39,035 nt of DNA from NCBI GenBank assembly GCA_022825725.1, contig JAJDWE010000054.1, positions 1 through 39,035 on the forward strand, read 5' to 3'. The translations under genes were made by a program, and so were the position numbers. Below the pieces are notes generated by a model. That model saw only the letters and a list, made by a program, of their open reading frames with translations, searched no databases and was not told where the DNA came from. This DNA comes from Gemmatimonadota bacterium (GTDB taxonomy: Bacteria > Gemmatimonadota > Gemmatimonadetes > Palauibacterales > Palauibacteraceae). This document shows, one piece after another, positions 14,774-23,996 of this stretch (the first letter of the stretch is position 1; every line of letters starts with the position of its first letter).

Positions 14774-17491
14774 ATGCAGCTTCGATCGACGTCCACCCTG
14801 GTCGCCGCCGTGGCGTGGTGCCTGCTCCCGGCGCTCGCGCACGCGCAGGGGTCGCGCCTCCCCGGCGCGATCGAAGCGGGACTCATCCTCCGGCACCTCG
14901 ATGGCGTGAAGAGGGTGCTCGTGGTGGCGGCGCACCCGGATGACGAAGACACCGCCCTGCTGACCACGCTCGCGCGCGGATGGGGGGTGGAGGCCGCCTA
15001 CTTTTCATTCACGCGAGGCGAGGGAGGCCAGAACCTCATCGGCACGGAACTCGGCGAGGGGCTCGGCATCATCCGCTCGGGCGAACTGCTCGCCGCCCGC
15101 ACGATCGACGGGGCGCAGCAGTTCTTCGGCCGCGCCTTCGACTTCGGCTACTCGAAAACGGCGGACGAAACCTTCTCGAAGTGGCCACGCGAGCGGATCC
15201 TTTCCGATCTGGTGTGGACGATCCGGCGCTTCCGTCCCCATGTGCTCATCAGCATGTGGAGCGGAACGGAGCGGGACGGCCACGGGCACCACCAGGTGTC
15301 CGGCCTTCTCACGCGCGAAGCCTTCGACGCCGCGGGAGACGAGACCCGCTTCCCGGAGCAGTTGGCGGCGGGCGCGGCCCCCTGGGCGCCGCTGAAGCTG
15401 TACCGCCGCCCGCTGTTCGAACTGGGCGCCACCTCGATCGAAATCGAGACGGGCACGCTCGATCCCCTGTTCGGCCTCACGCATCACCAGGTCGCGATGG
15501 ACAGCCGCAGCCAGCACCGCTCGCAGGACTTCGGCACGGCGCTGCCGCTCGGTCCGCGCGTCACCCGCCTCTCGCTCGTCTCTTCGCGGGTCGGCGGCTC
15601 TCCGACGGAGCCGCTGTTTATGGGGGTGGACACGACGCTGGCGACTCTGGCCGCCGGTCTCGGCGAGTCCGCGGGGGCGGACGTTCAGGCGGACATTCGG
15701 GCGTACCGGGAGGCGGTCGGCGACGCCGGCGGTTCGCTCAACGCGACGAGGCCGGAGGCCGCTCTGCCCTTCCTCGCCGAGGCGCTGCGGCGGCTGGAGC
15801 GGCTCCGCGCCGCCGCACGCGCCGGGGCCGAAGGCGCCGGGGATGAGAGCGAGCTGCGACGCGAACTCGACCGTCGCGCGCGCCTGCTGATGCGGGCGAT
15901 CGCGGCCGTGGCCGGAGTGCGGGTCGAACTGCGGGCGCGGGACGATGTCCTGGTCCCGGGACAGACCGTCCTCGTCGAAGCGCGCGTCCGGAGCGGCACC
16001 GACGCCGCCGTGGAACTCGACCCGCCGGTCATCGAAGTTCCCTCCGGGTGGTCGGTGGAGGGCATCGGCCCGGATGTCGAGACGGAGCCCGACGATCTGG
16101 GTCCGTTTGCCCGCTTCTTCCGGCAGGAGGACACCGTCTTCGATCCGTCGGCCCGCGCGCGGCTCGGGCCGGGGGAACTCGGGCTGTGGCGCTACGCCGT
16201 CACCGTGCCCGAGGGCGCGCCGCCCGTTTCCCCGTGGTTCCTCGAGAACCCGCGGGACGGCGACCTGTACGACTGGCCCGCGGCGCCCGAGCTTCGCGCG
16301 CTCCCGTTCCGTCCCCCACCCGTTCGCGGCCGCGTGGCCGCGGCGGTGTCGGCGGCGGGCGAACGATTCGACATCGAGGTCCAGGACCCGGTGCGGTATC
16401 GTACGGTCGATGGCGTGACGGGAGAGAGCTGGCGACCGCTGCAGATGGCGCCCCGCATCTCCGTCGCGCCGATGGCGCCTGCGATGATCTGGCCGGTCGG
16501 CCGCTCGGATGCGCGTGACATCGCCTTCCGGATTTCGAGCTTCGCCCGGGACGCGACGGCCGGAGAGATCGGGCTCGACCTGCCGCCCGGATGGCGCGTC
16601 ACGCCCGAGACGACGGCGTTCGATCTCGCCGGAGAAGGAGCGGTTCAGACGGTCAGCTTCGCGGTCGAGCCTCCGGCGGGAGACGCCGAAGGCGAGTTCT
16701 TCGCGCGGCCGGAGATCCGCATCGCCGGCGCCGCGGTTCCCGCCACGCGCACGACGATCATCGATTATCCGCACCTCGAGCCGCGGCTCCTGTCCGGCGA
16801 CGCGGCCGTGCGGATCGTGCGTTTCCCCGTGCAGGTCGCGGACCGGCGCATCGGATACGTGATGGGTTCCGGCGACGACGGACCCGAGGCGATTCGGCAG
16901 CTCGGGCTGGATGTCGAGCTCATCGAACCGGCAGACTGGGAGGCGGAGAGGCTCGACCGGTTCGATACGATCGTGCTCGGGATCCGGGCCTACGAGGTGC
17001 GCGAGGACCTCATCGCGGCCAACGCGGAGCTGCTCGAGTGGGCGGAGCGCGGAGGCACGGTCGTCGTCCAGTACAACCGCTACGAGTTCAACGAGGGGGC
17101 CTACGCGCCGTACCCGATCGGCATCGGCCGCCCCGCGCCCCGCGTCACCGAGGAGGACGCCGCCGTCACGCTCGTCGACCCGCGGGCGCCCGTTCTGGCG
17201 GAGCCCAACCGGCTCGGCCCGGCCGACTTCGAGGGCTGGGTCCAGGAGCGCGGGCTGTACTTCCCCGACCAGTGGGACGAGAGGTATCAGGCGCCGCTGG
17301 AGATGGCCGACACGGGAGAGCCGCCGAACCGCGGCAGCCTGCTCGCCGCCCCGGTGGGTAGCGGACTCTACATCCACACGTCGCTCTCCTTCTTCCGGCA
17401 GCTGCGCGCGGGCGTGCCGGGCGCCTTTCGTCTGTGGGCGAACCTGCTCTCCCTCGACGGGAGCCGCTGGCGGGAGATCGCCGCCCAGTGA
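14774..17491 (+). CDS. Secreted PIG-L family deacetylase with large C-terminal region
   Basis: A 905-residue exported protein. The signal peptide ends at AHAQG. The PIG-L (LmbE-like) zinc site is in VVAAHPDDEDT (His54, Asp56, Asp57) and DGHGHHQVSG, so it should remove an N-acetyl or similar acyl group from an amino sugar or conjugate. Residues about 370-620 look like Ig-type beta domains. From about 690 a glutaminase-like flavodoxin fold (GYVMGSGDDGPEAIRQLG, TIVLGIRAYEVREDL) follows without an obvious catalytic cysteine. The same architecture occurs in large PIG-L proteins of Gemmatimonadota and Bacteroidota. Its stop overlaps the GTG of the next small gene, so it is coupled to a membrane protein and an SSS symporter, which may import the released product. 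Confidence 0.9.
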   Translation: MQLRSTSTLVAAVAWCLLPALAHAQGSRLPGAIEAGLILRHLDGVKRVLVVAAHPDDEDTALLTTLARGWGVEAAYFSFTRGEGGQNLIGTELGEGLGIIRSGELLAARTIDGAQQFFGRAFDFGYSKTADETFSKWPRERILSDLVWTIRRFRPHVLISMWSGTERDGHGHHQVSGLLTREAFDAAGDETRFPEQLAAGAAPWAPLKLYRRPLFELGATSIEIETGTLDPLFGLTHHQVAMDSRSQHRSQDFGTALPLGPRVTRLSLVSSRVGGSPTEPLFMGVDTTLATLAAGLGESAGADVQADIRAYREAVGDAGGSLNATRPEAALPFLAEALRRLERLRAAARAGAEGAGDESELRRELDRRARLLMRAIAAVAGVRVELRARDDVLVPGQTVLVEARVRSGTDAAVELDPPVIEVPSGWSVEGIGPDVETEPDDLGPFARFFRQEDTVFDPSARARLGPGELGLWRYAVTVPEGAPPVSPWFLENPRDGDLYDWPAAPELRALPFRPPPVRGRVAAAVSAAGERFDIEVQDPVRYRTVDGVTGESWRPLQMAPRISVAPMAPAMIWPVGRSDARDIAFRISSFARDATAGEIGLDLPPGWRVTPETTAFDLAGEGAVQTVSFAVEPPAGDAEGEFFARPEIRIAGAAVPATRTTIIDYPHLEPRLLSGDAAVRIVRFPVQVADRRIGYVMGSGDDGPEAIRQLGLDVELIEPADWEAERLDRFDTIVLGIRAYEVREDLIAANAELLEWAERGGTVVVQYNRYEFNEGAYAPYPIGIGRPAPRVTEEDAAVTLVDPRAPVLAEPNRLGPADFEGWVQERGLYFPDQWDERYQAPLEMADTGEPPNRGSLLAAPVGSGLYIHTSLSFFRQLRAGVPGAFRLWANLLSLDGSRWREIAAQ

Positions 17492-17670
17492 CGGAACGCC
17501 GGGACGGGGTGGAGGGCCGGGACGACGCCAAGGACCGGGACGAGGCCGAGGGCCGGATCGGGCCCTTCCGTAGCTGGCGGGCGCTCTATGTGTCCGTGAT
17601 CGCCTATACGGCCGGGCTCATCCTCCTCCTCTATCTCGCCACGCGCCTGCTCGACTTCAGCGTGCCGTGA
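17488..17670 (+). CDS. Small single-span membrane protein upstream of the symporter
   Basis: A 60-residue protein beginning at a GTG that overlaps the PIG-L stop (GTGA, 17488-17491). Its own stop overlaps the GTG of the symporter in the same way (17667-17670). The first 25 residues are highly charged (TERRDGVEGRDDAKDRDEAE) and then comes one membrane helix, VSVIAYTAGLILLLYLATRLL. Several SSS transporters are encoded with a tiny membrane partner, so it may be a subunit or assembly factor of the symporter. The family is unrecognised; the coupling at both ends is the main evidence that it is a gene. Confidence 0.8.
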   Translation: MTERRDGVEGRDDAKDRDEAEGRIGPFRSWRALYVSVIAYTAGLILLLYLATRLLDFSVP

Positions 17671-19343
17671 GCGGCCTCGACTGGCTCGTCTTTGCCGTCT
17701 ACTTCGGCGCCGTCGTCGCCTTCGCCTGGCGCCAGAGCCGGAAGAACCGCGGCGTCGAGGGCTTCTTTCTCGCCAACCGCCGACTCGGCTGGGGCGCGAT
17801 CGGCCTCTCCGTCATGGCGACGCAGGCGAGCGCGATCACGTATATCGGCACGACCGGACAGGCCTTCGACGACGGCATGGAGTTCGTCCAGTTCTACCTG
17901 GGCCAGCCGATCGCGATGGTCATTCTCTGCGTCGTGTTCGTCCCCTTCTTCTACCGCTCGAAGGTCTTCACCGCCTACGAGTACCTCGAGCGCCGCTTCG
18001 ACCCCAGAACCCGTTCGCTGACGAGCTTCCTCTTCCTTGTCTCGCGCGGACTCTCGGCTGGGATCGTCCTCTACGCCCCGGCCATCGTCCTCTCCGTCAT
18101 CATGGGCTGGGACGAGCGCGTGACGATTCTCGTCATGGGACTCATCACCGTGGCCTATACGATCATGGGAGGCATCACGGCCGTCATCTGGACGGACGTG
18201 CTGCAGATGATCGTCATGTTCGCCGGGATCGGGATCGCGATCGCCGTGCTGTTCGCGACGCTGCCGGAGGGAGTGGGCGTCGGCGACGTGGCGTATATCG
18301 GCGGGATCCATGAGATGTGGCGCAGCATCGACCTCTCCTGGGATCCGACGAACCGTTACACCCTCTGGTCCGGACTCATCGGAGGACTCTTTCTCGCCCT
18401 GGGCTATTTCGGGACCGACCAGAGCCAGGTGCAGCGCTATCTCACGGCGAGTTCGCTCCGCCAGAGCCGTCTTTCGCTCATCTTCAACGCCTTCGTCAAA
18501 GTCCCGATGCAGATCTTCATCCTCGCCATCGGCGTCCTCCTCTATGTCTTCTATCACTTCGAGCGTCCCCCGCTCGTCTTCAATTCGGCGGAAGCCGCCA
18601 TGGTCGTGGAAAGTCCCCGCGCCGACGCCTTCGCCGCGCTGGAGGCCGAGCACGAGCGGACGCACGAACTGCGCCGGGAGAGCACACTCGCGGTGCTGGA
18701 GGCGCGCCGCACCGGCGAGGATCCCGCCGAGCTGCAGGGCCGGATCGCCGCGTACGATGACGAACTGGCGCGGCTGCGGGAAGAGTCGAAGACGCTCGTG
18801 TCCGAGGTGCGCGGGGCCTCGTCGAACGATGTGAACTATGTCTTCCCGTCCTATCTCATCGCCTATGTCCCGGCGGGCATCCTGGGACTGTTGATCGCCG
18901 TCATCTTCGCGGCCGCGATGTCCTCGCTGGACTCCGAACTCACGGCGCTGTCGAGCGCCACGGTCATCGATTTCTACCGGAGGTACGTGAAACCGGAGGG
19001 GACGGACGCCCACTATCTGCTCATCTCGCGGCTCGCCACGCTGGGCTGGGGCGGATTCGCCGTCCTCTTCGCGCTTTACGCGGGTCAGTTGGGATCGCTC
19101 GTCGAAGCGGTCAACGAAGTCGGCTCCATCTTCTACGGCGCGCTCCTGGGCGTCTTCCTCCTCGCCTTTCTCGTGAAGCGGGCGACGGCGGCGGGGGCCT
19201 TCTACGGGCTCATCTCCTCGATGCTCGCCGTGCTCGCCGTGTCGCGCTTCACGGAGATTGCGTGGCTGTGGTACAACGTCGTCGGGACGCTGGCCGTTCT
19301 CGTGGTCGGCCTCGCGCTCCGCAGGCGGGAACGGCCGGCATGA
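17667..19343 (+). CDS. Sodium:solute symporter (SSS family) with a coiled-coil insertion
   Basis: Inner-membrane sodium-coupled transporter, 558 residues from a GTG start. The opening LDWLVFAVYFGAVVAFAWRQSR, the segment SVMATQASAITYIGTTGQAFDDG (substrate/sodium site region), and the later LGLLIAVIFAAAMSSLDSELTALSSATVIDFYRRY are SSS hallmarks. Between two transmembrane helices, residues about 311-387, there is a soluble stretch rich in Glu, Arg, Leu and Ala with heptad-like spacing that most SSS proteins lack. The substrate is unknown. Its position after the PIG-L deacetylase suggests a sugar or amino-sugar derivative. The transcript probably ends before fhs, which begins about 97 bases later. 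Confidence 0.93.
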   Translation: MSGLDWLVFAVYFGAVVAFAWRQSRKNRGVEGFFLANRRLGWGAIGLSVMATQASAITYIGTTGQAFDDGMEFVQFYLGQPIAMVILCVVFVPFFYRSKVFTAYEYLERRFDPRTRSLTSFLFLVSRGLSAGIVLYAPAIVLSVIMGWDERVTILVMGLITVAYTIMGGITAVIWTDVLQMIVMFAGIGIAIAVLFATLPEGVGVGDVAYIGGIHEMWRSIDLSWDPTNRYTLWSGLIGGLFLALGYFGTDQSQVQRYLTASSLRQSRLSLIFNAFVKVPMQIFILAIGVLLYVFYHFERPPLVFNSAEAAMVVESPRADAFAALEAEHERTHELRRESTLAVLEARRTGEDPAELQGRIAAYDDELARLREESKTLVSEVRGASSNDVNYVFPSYLIAYVPAGILGLLIAVIFAAAMSSLDSELTALSSATVIDFYRRYVKPEGTDAHYLLISRLATLGWGGFAVLFALYAGQLGSLVEAVNEVGSIFYGALLGVFLLAFLVKRATAAGAFYGLISSMLAVLAVSRFTEIAWLWYNVVGTLAVLVVGLALRRRERPA

Positions 19344-19440
19344 TCCGCGGTACGGTTTTCCGCCGGCGTCGCGGGCGGTAGAGTCTCCGACGGTCTTCAA
19401 GCCACGACAGTTTTCAAGCCACCTCATCGGGATGATACGG

Positions 19441-21108
19441 ATGCTCACGGACGTACAGATCGCCGAGGCCGCGACGCCCCGGCCCATAAGGGAGATCGGG
19501 GAGAAGATCGGGCTGGGGCTCGAGGAACTCGTCCCCTACGGCCATTACAAGGCGAAGGTTGCCCCGGAATCCATCTTCGAGCGCGAGCCCGGATCGGGCC
19601 GACTCGTCCTCGTCACGGGCATCACTCCGACGGCCGCGGGCGAGGGCAAGACGACCGTCTCCGTGGGGCTGGCCGATGGCCTGCGCCGCGTGGGGGCCAA
19701 CTCGGTGCTCTGCATTCGCGAGCCGAGTCTCGGCCCGGTGTTCGGCGTCAAGGGCGGGGCCGCCGGCGGAGGGTACTCGCAGGTGATCCCGATGGCGGAC
19801 ATCAACCTCCACTTCACGGGGGACCTGCACGCGATCACGTCGGCGCACGCGCTCCTTTCCGCCGCGCTGGACAACCACCTGCAGCAGGGGAACCGACTCG
19901 GGATCGACACGCGACAGATCACGTGGCGCCGCGCCGTGGACATGAACGACCGGGCGCTGCGGAACATCGTCGTCGGGCTCGGAGGACGGATCAACGGCGT
20001 GCCGCGCGAGGACGGCTTCATGATCACGGCCGCCTCGGAGGTGATGGCGATCTTCTGCCTCGCGGCGAGCCTGGAGGACCTCGAGGAACGGCTGAGCAGC
20101 ATCATCGTGGGGTACGACTACGGCGGGGAGCCGGTGCGGGCGCGCGAACTGAACGTGGCGGGGGCCATGACGCTGCTCCTGCGGGAGGCGATCGGACCGA
20201 ACCTCGTTCAGACGCTCGAGGGGACGCCCGCCTTCGTCCACGGCGGGCCCTTCGCGAACATCGCCCACGGCTGCAATTCGCTCATGGCGACGCGGGCCGG
20301 GCTGGCCTTCGGCGATGTCGTGATCACGGAGGCGGGGTTCGGGTCGGATCTCGGCGCCGAGAAGTTCTTCGACATCAAGTGCCGGACCGGCGGGCTCAAC
20401 CCGGAGGCGACCGTGCTCGTGGCCACGATCCGCGCCCTCAAGCTGCACGGCGGGGGCGACCGCACGGCGCTCTCCACGCCGGATCCCGATGCCGTCCGCG
20501 GCGGGCTCGCGAACCTCGGCGCGCACGTCGAGAACATCCGCGGCTTCGGCATCGAGCCGGTCGTGGCGATCAACGTCTTCGGGACGGACTCCGACGAAGA
20601 GATCGAGGCCGTGGCCGAGGCGTGCGAGGACCTGGGGGCGCCCTGGGCCCGCTCCGACGGCCACGCGCTGGGCGGCGCCGGCTGCGAAGACCTCGCCCGC
20701 GCGGTGCTCGCGGCGCTGGACGAGGGAGCGGCCGCCTTCAAGCCGAAATACGACGCGGAGGCTTCGATCCGGGACAAGATCGAGGCCATCGCCCGGAAGG
20801 TGTACGGCGCGGACGGGGTCGACTACACGCCGCGCGCCTCGAAGGACATCGCCCAACTCGAGGCCGCGGGACTCGGGGATACGCCGGTCTGCATCGCGAA
20901 GACGCCGAACAGCCTGAGCGACGATCCGGCGCGCCTCGGACGGCCGGTCGGCTTCCGCATCACGGTTCAGGACGTGCGTCCCTCGGCGGGGGCCGGGTTC
21001 GTCGTGGCCCGGGCCGGCACCGTCATGACGATGCCGGGACTCCCGCGCGTGCCCGCGGCGGAGGGGATCCGGATCGTCGAGGACGGGAGCGTGGTCGGGC
21101 TCTTCTAG
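19441..21108 (+). CDS. fhs: Formate-tetrahydrofolate ligase
   Basis: Makes 10-formyl-tetrahydrofolate from formate, ATP and tetrahydrofolate, feeding one-carbon units to purines and formyl-methionine. The 555-residue length is normal. The ATP loop is TPTAAGEGKTTVSVGLADGL, followed by EPSLGPVFGVKGGAAGGGYSQ and MADINLHFTGD, all diagnostic. The C-terminus VMTMPGLPRVPAAEGI is intact. I use the ATG at 19441 (MLTDVQIAEAATPRPI); an ATG nine bases earlier at 19432 is equally possible, and neither has a strong ribosome site. A pgi-type gene follows after 15 bases on the same strand, so both may be cotranscribed although they serve different pathways. Confidence 0.96.
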   Translation: MLTDVQIAEAATPRPIREIGEKIGLGLEELVPYGHYKAKVAPESIFEREPGSGRLVLVTGITPTAAGEGKTTVSVGLADGLRRVGANSVLCIREPSLGPVFGVKGGAAGGGYSQVIPMADINLHFTGDLHAITSAHALLSAALDNHLQQGNRLGIDTRQITWRRAVDMNDRALRNIVVGLGGRINGVPREDGFMITAASEVMAIFCLAASLEDLEERLSSIIVGYDYGGEPVRARELNVAGAMTLLLREAIGPNLVQTLEGTPAFVHGGPFANIAHGCNSLMATRAGLAFGDVVITEAGFGSDLGAEKFFDIKCRTGGLNPEATVLVATIRALKLHGGGDRTALSTPDPDAVRGGLANLGAHVENIRGFGIEPVVAINVFGTDSDEEIEAVAEACEDLGAPWARSDGHALGGAGCEDLARAVLAALDEGAAAFKPKYDAEASIRDKIEAIARKVYGADGVDYTPRASKDIAQLEAAGLGDTPVCIAKTPNSLSDDPARLGRPVGFRITVQDVRPSAGAGFVVARAGTVMTMPGLPRVPAAEGIRIVEDGSVVGLF

Positions 21109-21123
21109 TCCCGTGACCGTCTC

Positions 21124-22881
21124 ATGATCGAGATCGAACTCTCCGCGGGTCCCCACACGGAGGACGTGGATCGCCGGCTTCGGGAATGGGCCGCCGAGGA
21201 CGCGGTGGCGCGGCTCTGGCGGCGGGACCCGACGCTGTGGAGCGCGGACCCGGACACGCCGGAGCTGGCCGACCGGCTCGGGTGGCTGGACCTCCCGGAG
21301 ACGTCTCCCGCCATGCTAGGTCCGCTCGAGGAGTTGCGCGCGAGCGTGCCCTTCTGGTTCACCGACCTCGTGCTGCTCGGCATGGGGGGCTCCAGCCTCG
21401 CGCCGGAGGTCATCGCGCGCACGATGCCGGGCGAGCGGCTCCCGCTTACGCTCGTGGACACCACGCACCCGGGGGCGCTCCGCGACCTCGAGTGGCTGCG
21501 TCCGGCAAACACGATCTTCGTCGTCTCCAGCAAATCCGGCACGACCGTCGAGACGCTCTCGCTCTTCCGCCACTTCTGGTCGCGGACCGCGGAAGTCGTG
21601 GACGATCCCGGGGCGCACTTCATCGCGATCACGGACCCCGGATCTCCCCTCGCCGAACTCGGCCGTGAGCGGGGATTTCGGGCGGTGTTCGAAGCGCCCC
21701 CGGACGTCGGCGGCCGCTTCTCCGCGCTGAGCCCCTTCGGGCTCGTGCCGGCGGCCCTGGCCGGTGCCGATCTCCCGGCCCTTCTCGCGGAGGCCGCGGA
21801 GGCCGCGGACGCCTGCAGGGACGACGACCACCACAACCCGGGCTTCCTCCTCGGGGCGGCGCTGGGAGAACTCGCGCTCGCGGGGCGCGACAAGGTCACC
21901 TTCATCGCGGCAATGGACTGGAACGCGTTCCCGGACTGGGCGGAGCAACTCCTCGCCGAGAGTACCGGCAAGGAGGGCCGGGGCATCGTCCCGGTCGTCG
22001 GCGAGCCCCCGCGGCCTCCGGACGAATACGGAGAGGATCGGGTCTTCGTCGGCCTCCTCCTCGGCGGGGACGCGGCGCGCGAAGCGGAGCAGTGGGGAGA
22101 AGCCGACGAGACGCCGGACCTCCTCGACGCGCTCGAGGCGGCCGGCCACCCGACGCTGTGCATCCGGCTCGAAGGGCCGGAGGAACTCGGCGCGCTCTTC
22201 TTCGTGTGGGAGGTGGGCGTGGCGATGGCCGGAGCCGTCCTCGGCATCCATCCCTTCAACCAACCCGACGTGCAACTCGCCAAGCGCCTCGCGCGGCGGG
22301 CGATGGCGGGCGGTCGCGCGCCGGAGGGAAGGTCGCCGGACGCGGAACCGGCGGAAGACGCGCAGGTCTCCGACGCGGACGAGATCGACCTCGTCTGGGA
22401 GTTGCCGCGGTTCGGACACGCCCCGCCCCGCACGCCCGTGGCCCCGGACGTGGATGGAATCCGGGCGCGGGTCGAGGATTTCCTGGCCGCGGTGGAGCCG
22501 GCGGACTACATCGCCGTGCAGGCGTTTCTCGCGGGTGGCGAGGAGGAGGAAGGGCTACTCGCGACGCTGCGCGCGGCCCTCGCCGACGCCACAGGGGCGG
22601 CGACCACGCTGGGCTACGGCCCGCGCTTCCTCCACTCGACCGGGCAACTGCACAAGGGAGGCGGAGACAACTGCGTCTTCCTCCAACTCGTCGACGACGC
22701 CGGCGAGCATGTGCACGTCCCCGAGACCGACTTCACCTTCCGCCGACTCATCCGGGCCCAGGGCCTAGGGGATCTCGAAGCGCTCGCTCAATGCGAACGC
22801 CTGGCGCTCCGCGTCCGCGTCGGGGGCCCCGAGGGCCTCGGCCTCCGCCGCCTGATCCAACTCGTCGAGGAGTCCGCCTAG
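21124..22881 (+). CDS. pgi: Glucose-6-phosphate isomerase, transaldolase-fusion type but stand-alone
   Basis: Sugar isomerase of the SIS-domain superfamily that should interconvert glucose-6-phosphate and fructose-6-phosphate. The 585 residues resemble the Pgi half of bifunctional transaldolase-Pgi proteins more than the classical enzyme. SIS motifs are LLGMGGSSLAPEVIA and VVSSKSGTTVETLSLFRHFW. Later come DWNAFPDWAEQLLAESTGKEG and the C-terminal FLHSTGQLHKGGGDN with the catalytic Lys region. No transaldolase domain is present here or next door. An acidic, low-complexity loop at about residues 400-430 separates the second SIS domain from the C-terminal part. The ATG at 21124 is used. Confidence 0.9.
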   Translation: MIEIELSAGPHTEDVDRRLREWAAEDAVARLWRRDPTLWSADPDTPELADRLGWLDLPETSPAMLGPLEELRASVPFWFTDLVLLGMGGSSLAPEVIARTMPGERLPLTLVDTTHPGALRDLEWLRPANTIFVVSSKSGTTVETLSLFRHFWSRTAEVVDDPGAHFIAITDPGSPLAELGRERGFRAVFEAPPDVGGRFSALSPFGLVPAALAGADLPALLAEAAEAADACRDDDHHNPGFLLGAALGELALAGRDKVTFIAAMDWNAFPDWAEQLLAESTGKEGRGIVPVVGEPPRPPDEYGEDRVFVGLLLGGDAAREAEQWGEADETPDLLDALEAAGHPTLCIRLEGPEELGALFFVWEVGVAMAGAVLGIHPFNQPDVQLAKRLARRAMAGGRAPEGRSPDAEPAEDAQVSDADEIDLVWELPRFGHAPPRTPVAPDVDGIRARVEDFLAAVEPADYIAVQAFLAGGEEEEGLLATLRAALADATGAATTLGYGPRFLHSTGQLHKGGGDNCVFLQLVDDAGEHVHVPETDFTFRRLIRAQGLGDLEALAQCERLALRVRVGGPEGLGLRRLIQLVEESA

Positions 22882-22912
22882 AACGACTCCCCACGCGGAG
22901 CCGCTGCCCGGC

Positions 22913-23872
22913 TCAGTGGACCAGGCGCACCTGCAGGCCCAGACCTCCGCCGACCCAGGCCGCCGAAGGTGCGAGAAGCCGCGGGCGCTGCGACCTCAGC
23001 GCGCTCGCGAGCCCCGCTGCGGACCCGGACGCGGCAGGCTCATCCGGGCGCGACCGCAGGAGGCTCCACGCCGTGTATCCGGACACGAGCGCCAACGCGG
23101 AGTTGGCGACGGTGGAGAGTTCGGCTCCTATGCTCGAATCCTGCCACTCGCGCACCGCGTTCCACGCAAAGCCCGCGTGTGCGACGGCAAAGGCCCCGTT
23201 GACTGCGCCGAATACGGGTCTCCTCCACCCTTCCGGTCTCTCAAGGTGACTGGCAACGGCCGACAGCGCCGACAGCGGCACGACGTAGTGCCAGGTGTTG
23301 GACGCCTCATCCACGACGCACACGCAATAGTCGCCGTATTGCGGCTGGATCCTCGCCGCTTCCCCGAGCGTGAGACCCGTCTCGTCGAGCCATTCGGTGA
23401 AGCGTGCGTCGCCGGCAAGCTCCCACGCGTACACGTTGTTGTCCGCGCTCGCGATCTCCCGGACGAGGTCCTCCCTGCCCGACCTCTGAAGCAGGTAGGC
23501 CACCGCGCAGGGTGTGCCGTGTTCGTCGACGAAGACGGGCACACGGCCGGCGTGCGTGTGGTTGCGGGGGAACTCCCCCCGTTCCCGGTACTCGCGCAGC
23601 CAGTTCAGGGCAGCGTTCCGTCTCTCCCGCTGCGCCGGGCTGAGCGCGTCCGTAGCCCTTCGCCTCAGCACCCCCTCGACGTCGAGCAGGTGCCCCCGAA
23701 TCCGCCGCGTCTCCAGCACCCCCGGCTCGGCCCGCGCGAACGTGGCCGCCGAGGGCGGCGCCGTCGCGGTGCGGCCGGACGCTTCGCCGCCGGCGTCCCC
23801 GGGCCCCCCGGAAGCGGCGATGAACATGGACAGAACTCCAATGGTGGCAACGGCTTTCGATGAAGCGGACAT
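22913..23872 (-). CDS. Secreted protein of unknown function with a conserved Cys-containing domain
   Basis: A 319-residue protein with an N-terminal signal peptide (KAVATIGVLSMFIAASG) from the ATG at 23872, preceded by GGGAG. Residues about 85-180 form a recognisable domain of secreted bacterial proteins: NWLREYRERGEFPRN, then VPVFVDEHGTPCAVAYLLQRSG, a W(L/A)DETGLTLGEAARIQP ending, and a GDYCVCVVD segment. I know no function for it. The C-terminal third has three hydrophobic stretches (for example ALALVSGYTAWSLL) and is either membrane-associated or barrel-like. It converges on pgi with a 31-base gap. Confidence 0.75.
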   Translation of the reverse strand: MSASSKAVATIGVLSMFIAASGGPGDAGGEASGRTATAPPSAATFARAEPGVLETRRIRGHLLDVEGVLRRRATDALSPAQRERRNAALNWLREYRERGEFPRNHTHAGRVPVFVDEHGTPCAVAYLLQRSGREDLVREIASADNNVYAWELAGDARFTEWLDETGLTLGEAARIQPQYGDYCVCVVDEASNTWHYVVPLSALSAVASHLERPEGWRRPVFGAVNGAFAVAHAGFAWNAVREWQDSSIGAELSTVANSALALVSGYTAWSLLRSRPDEPAASGSAAGLASALRSQRPRLLAPSAAWVGGGLGLQVRLVH

Positions 23873-23996
23873 GGCTGCGACTCCCGTGAAGATCCCCCCC
23901 CTTCCCGGCGTGCTGGCGGAAGACGCGGCACCGGGACACTAGTTCGGGAGGTACCGGCGGCGGCAGCCGAAGTTCCGCGCGCGGCCGACGCCACGG

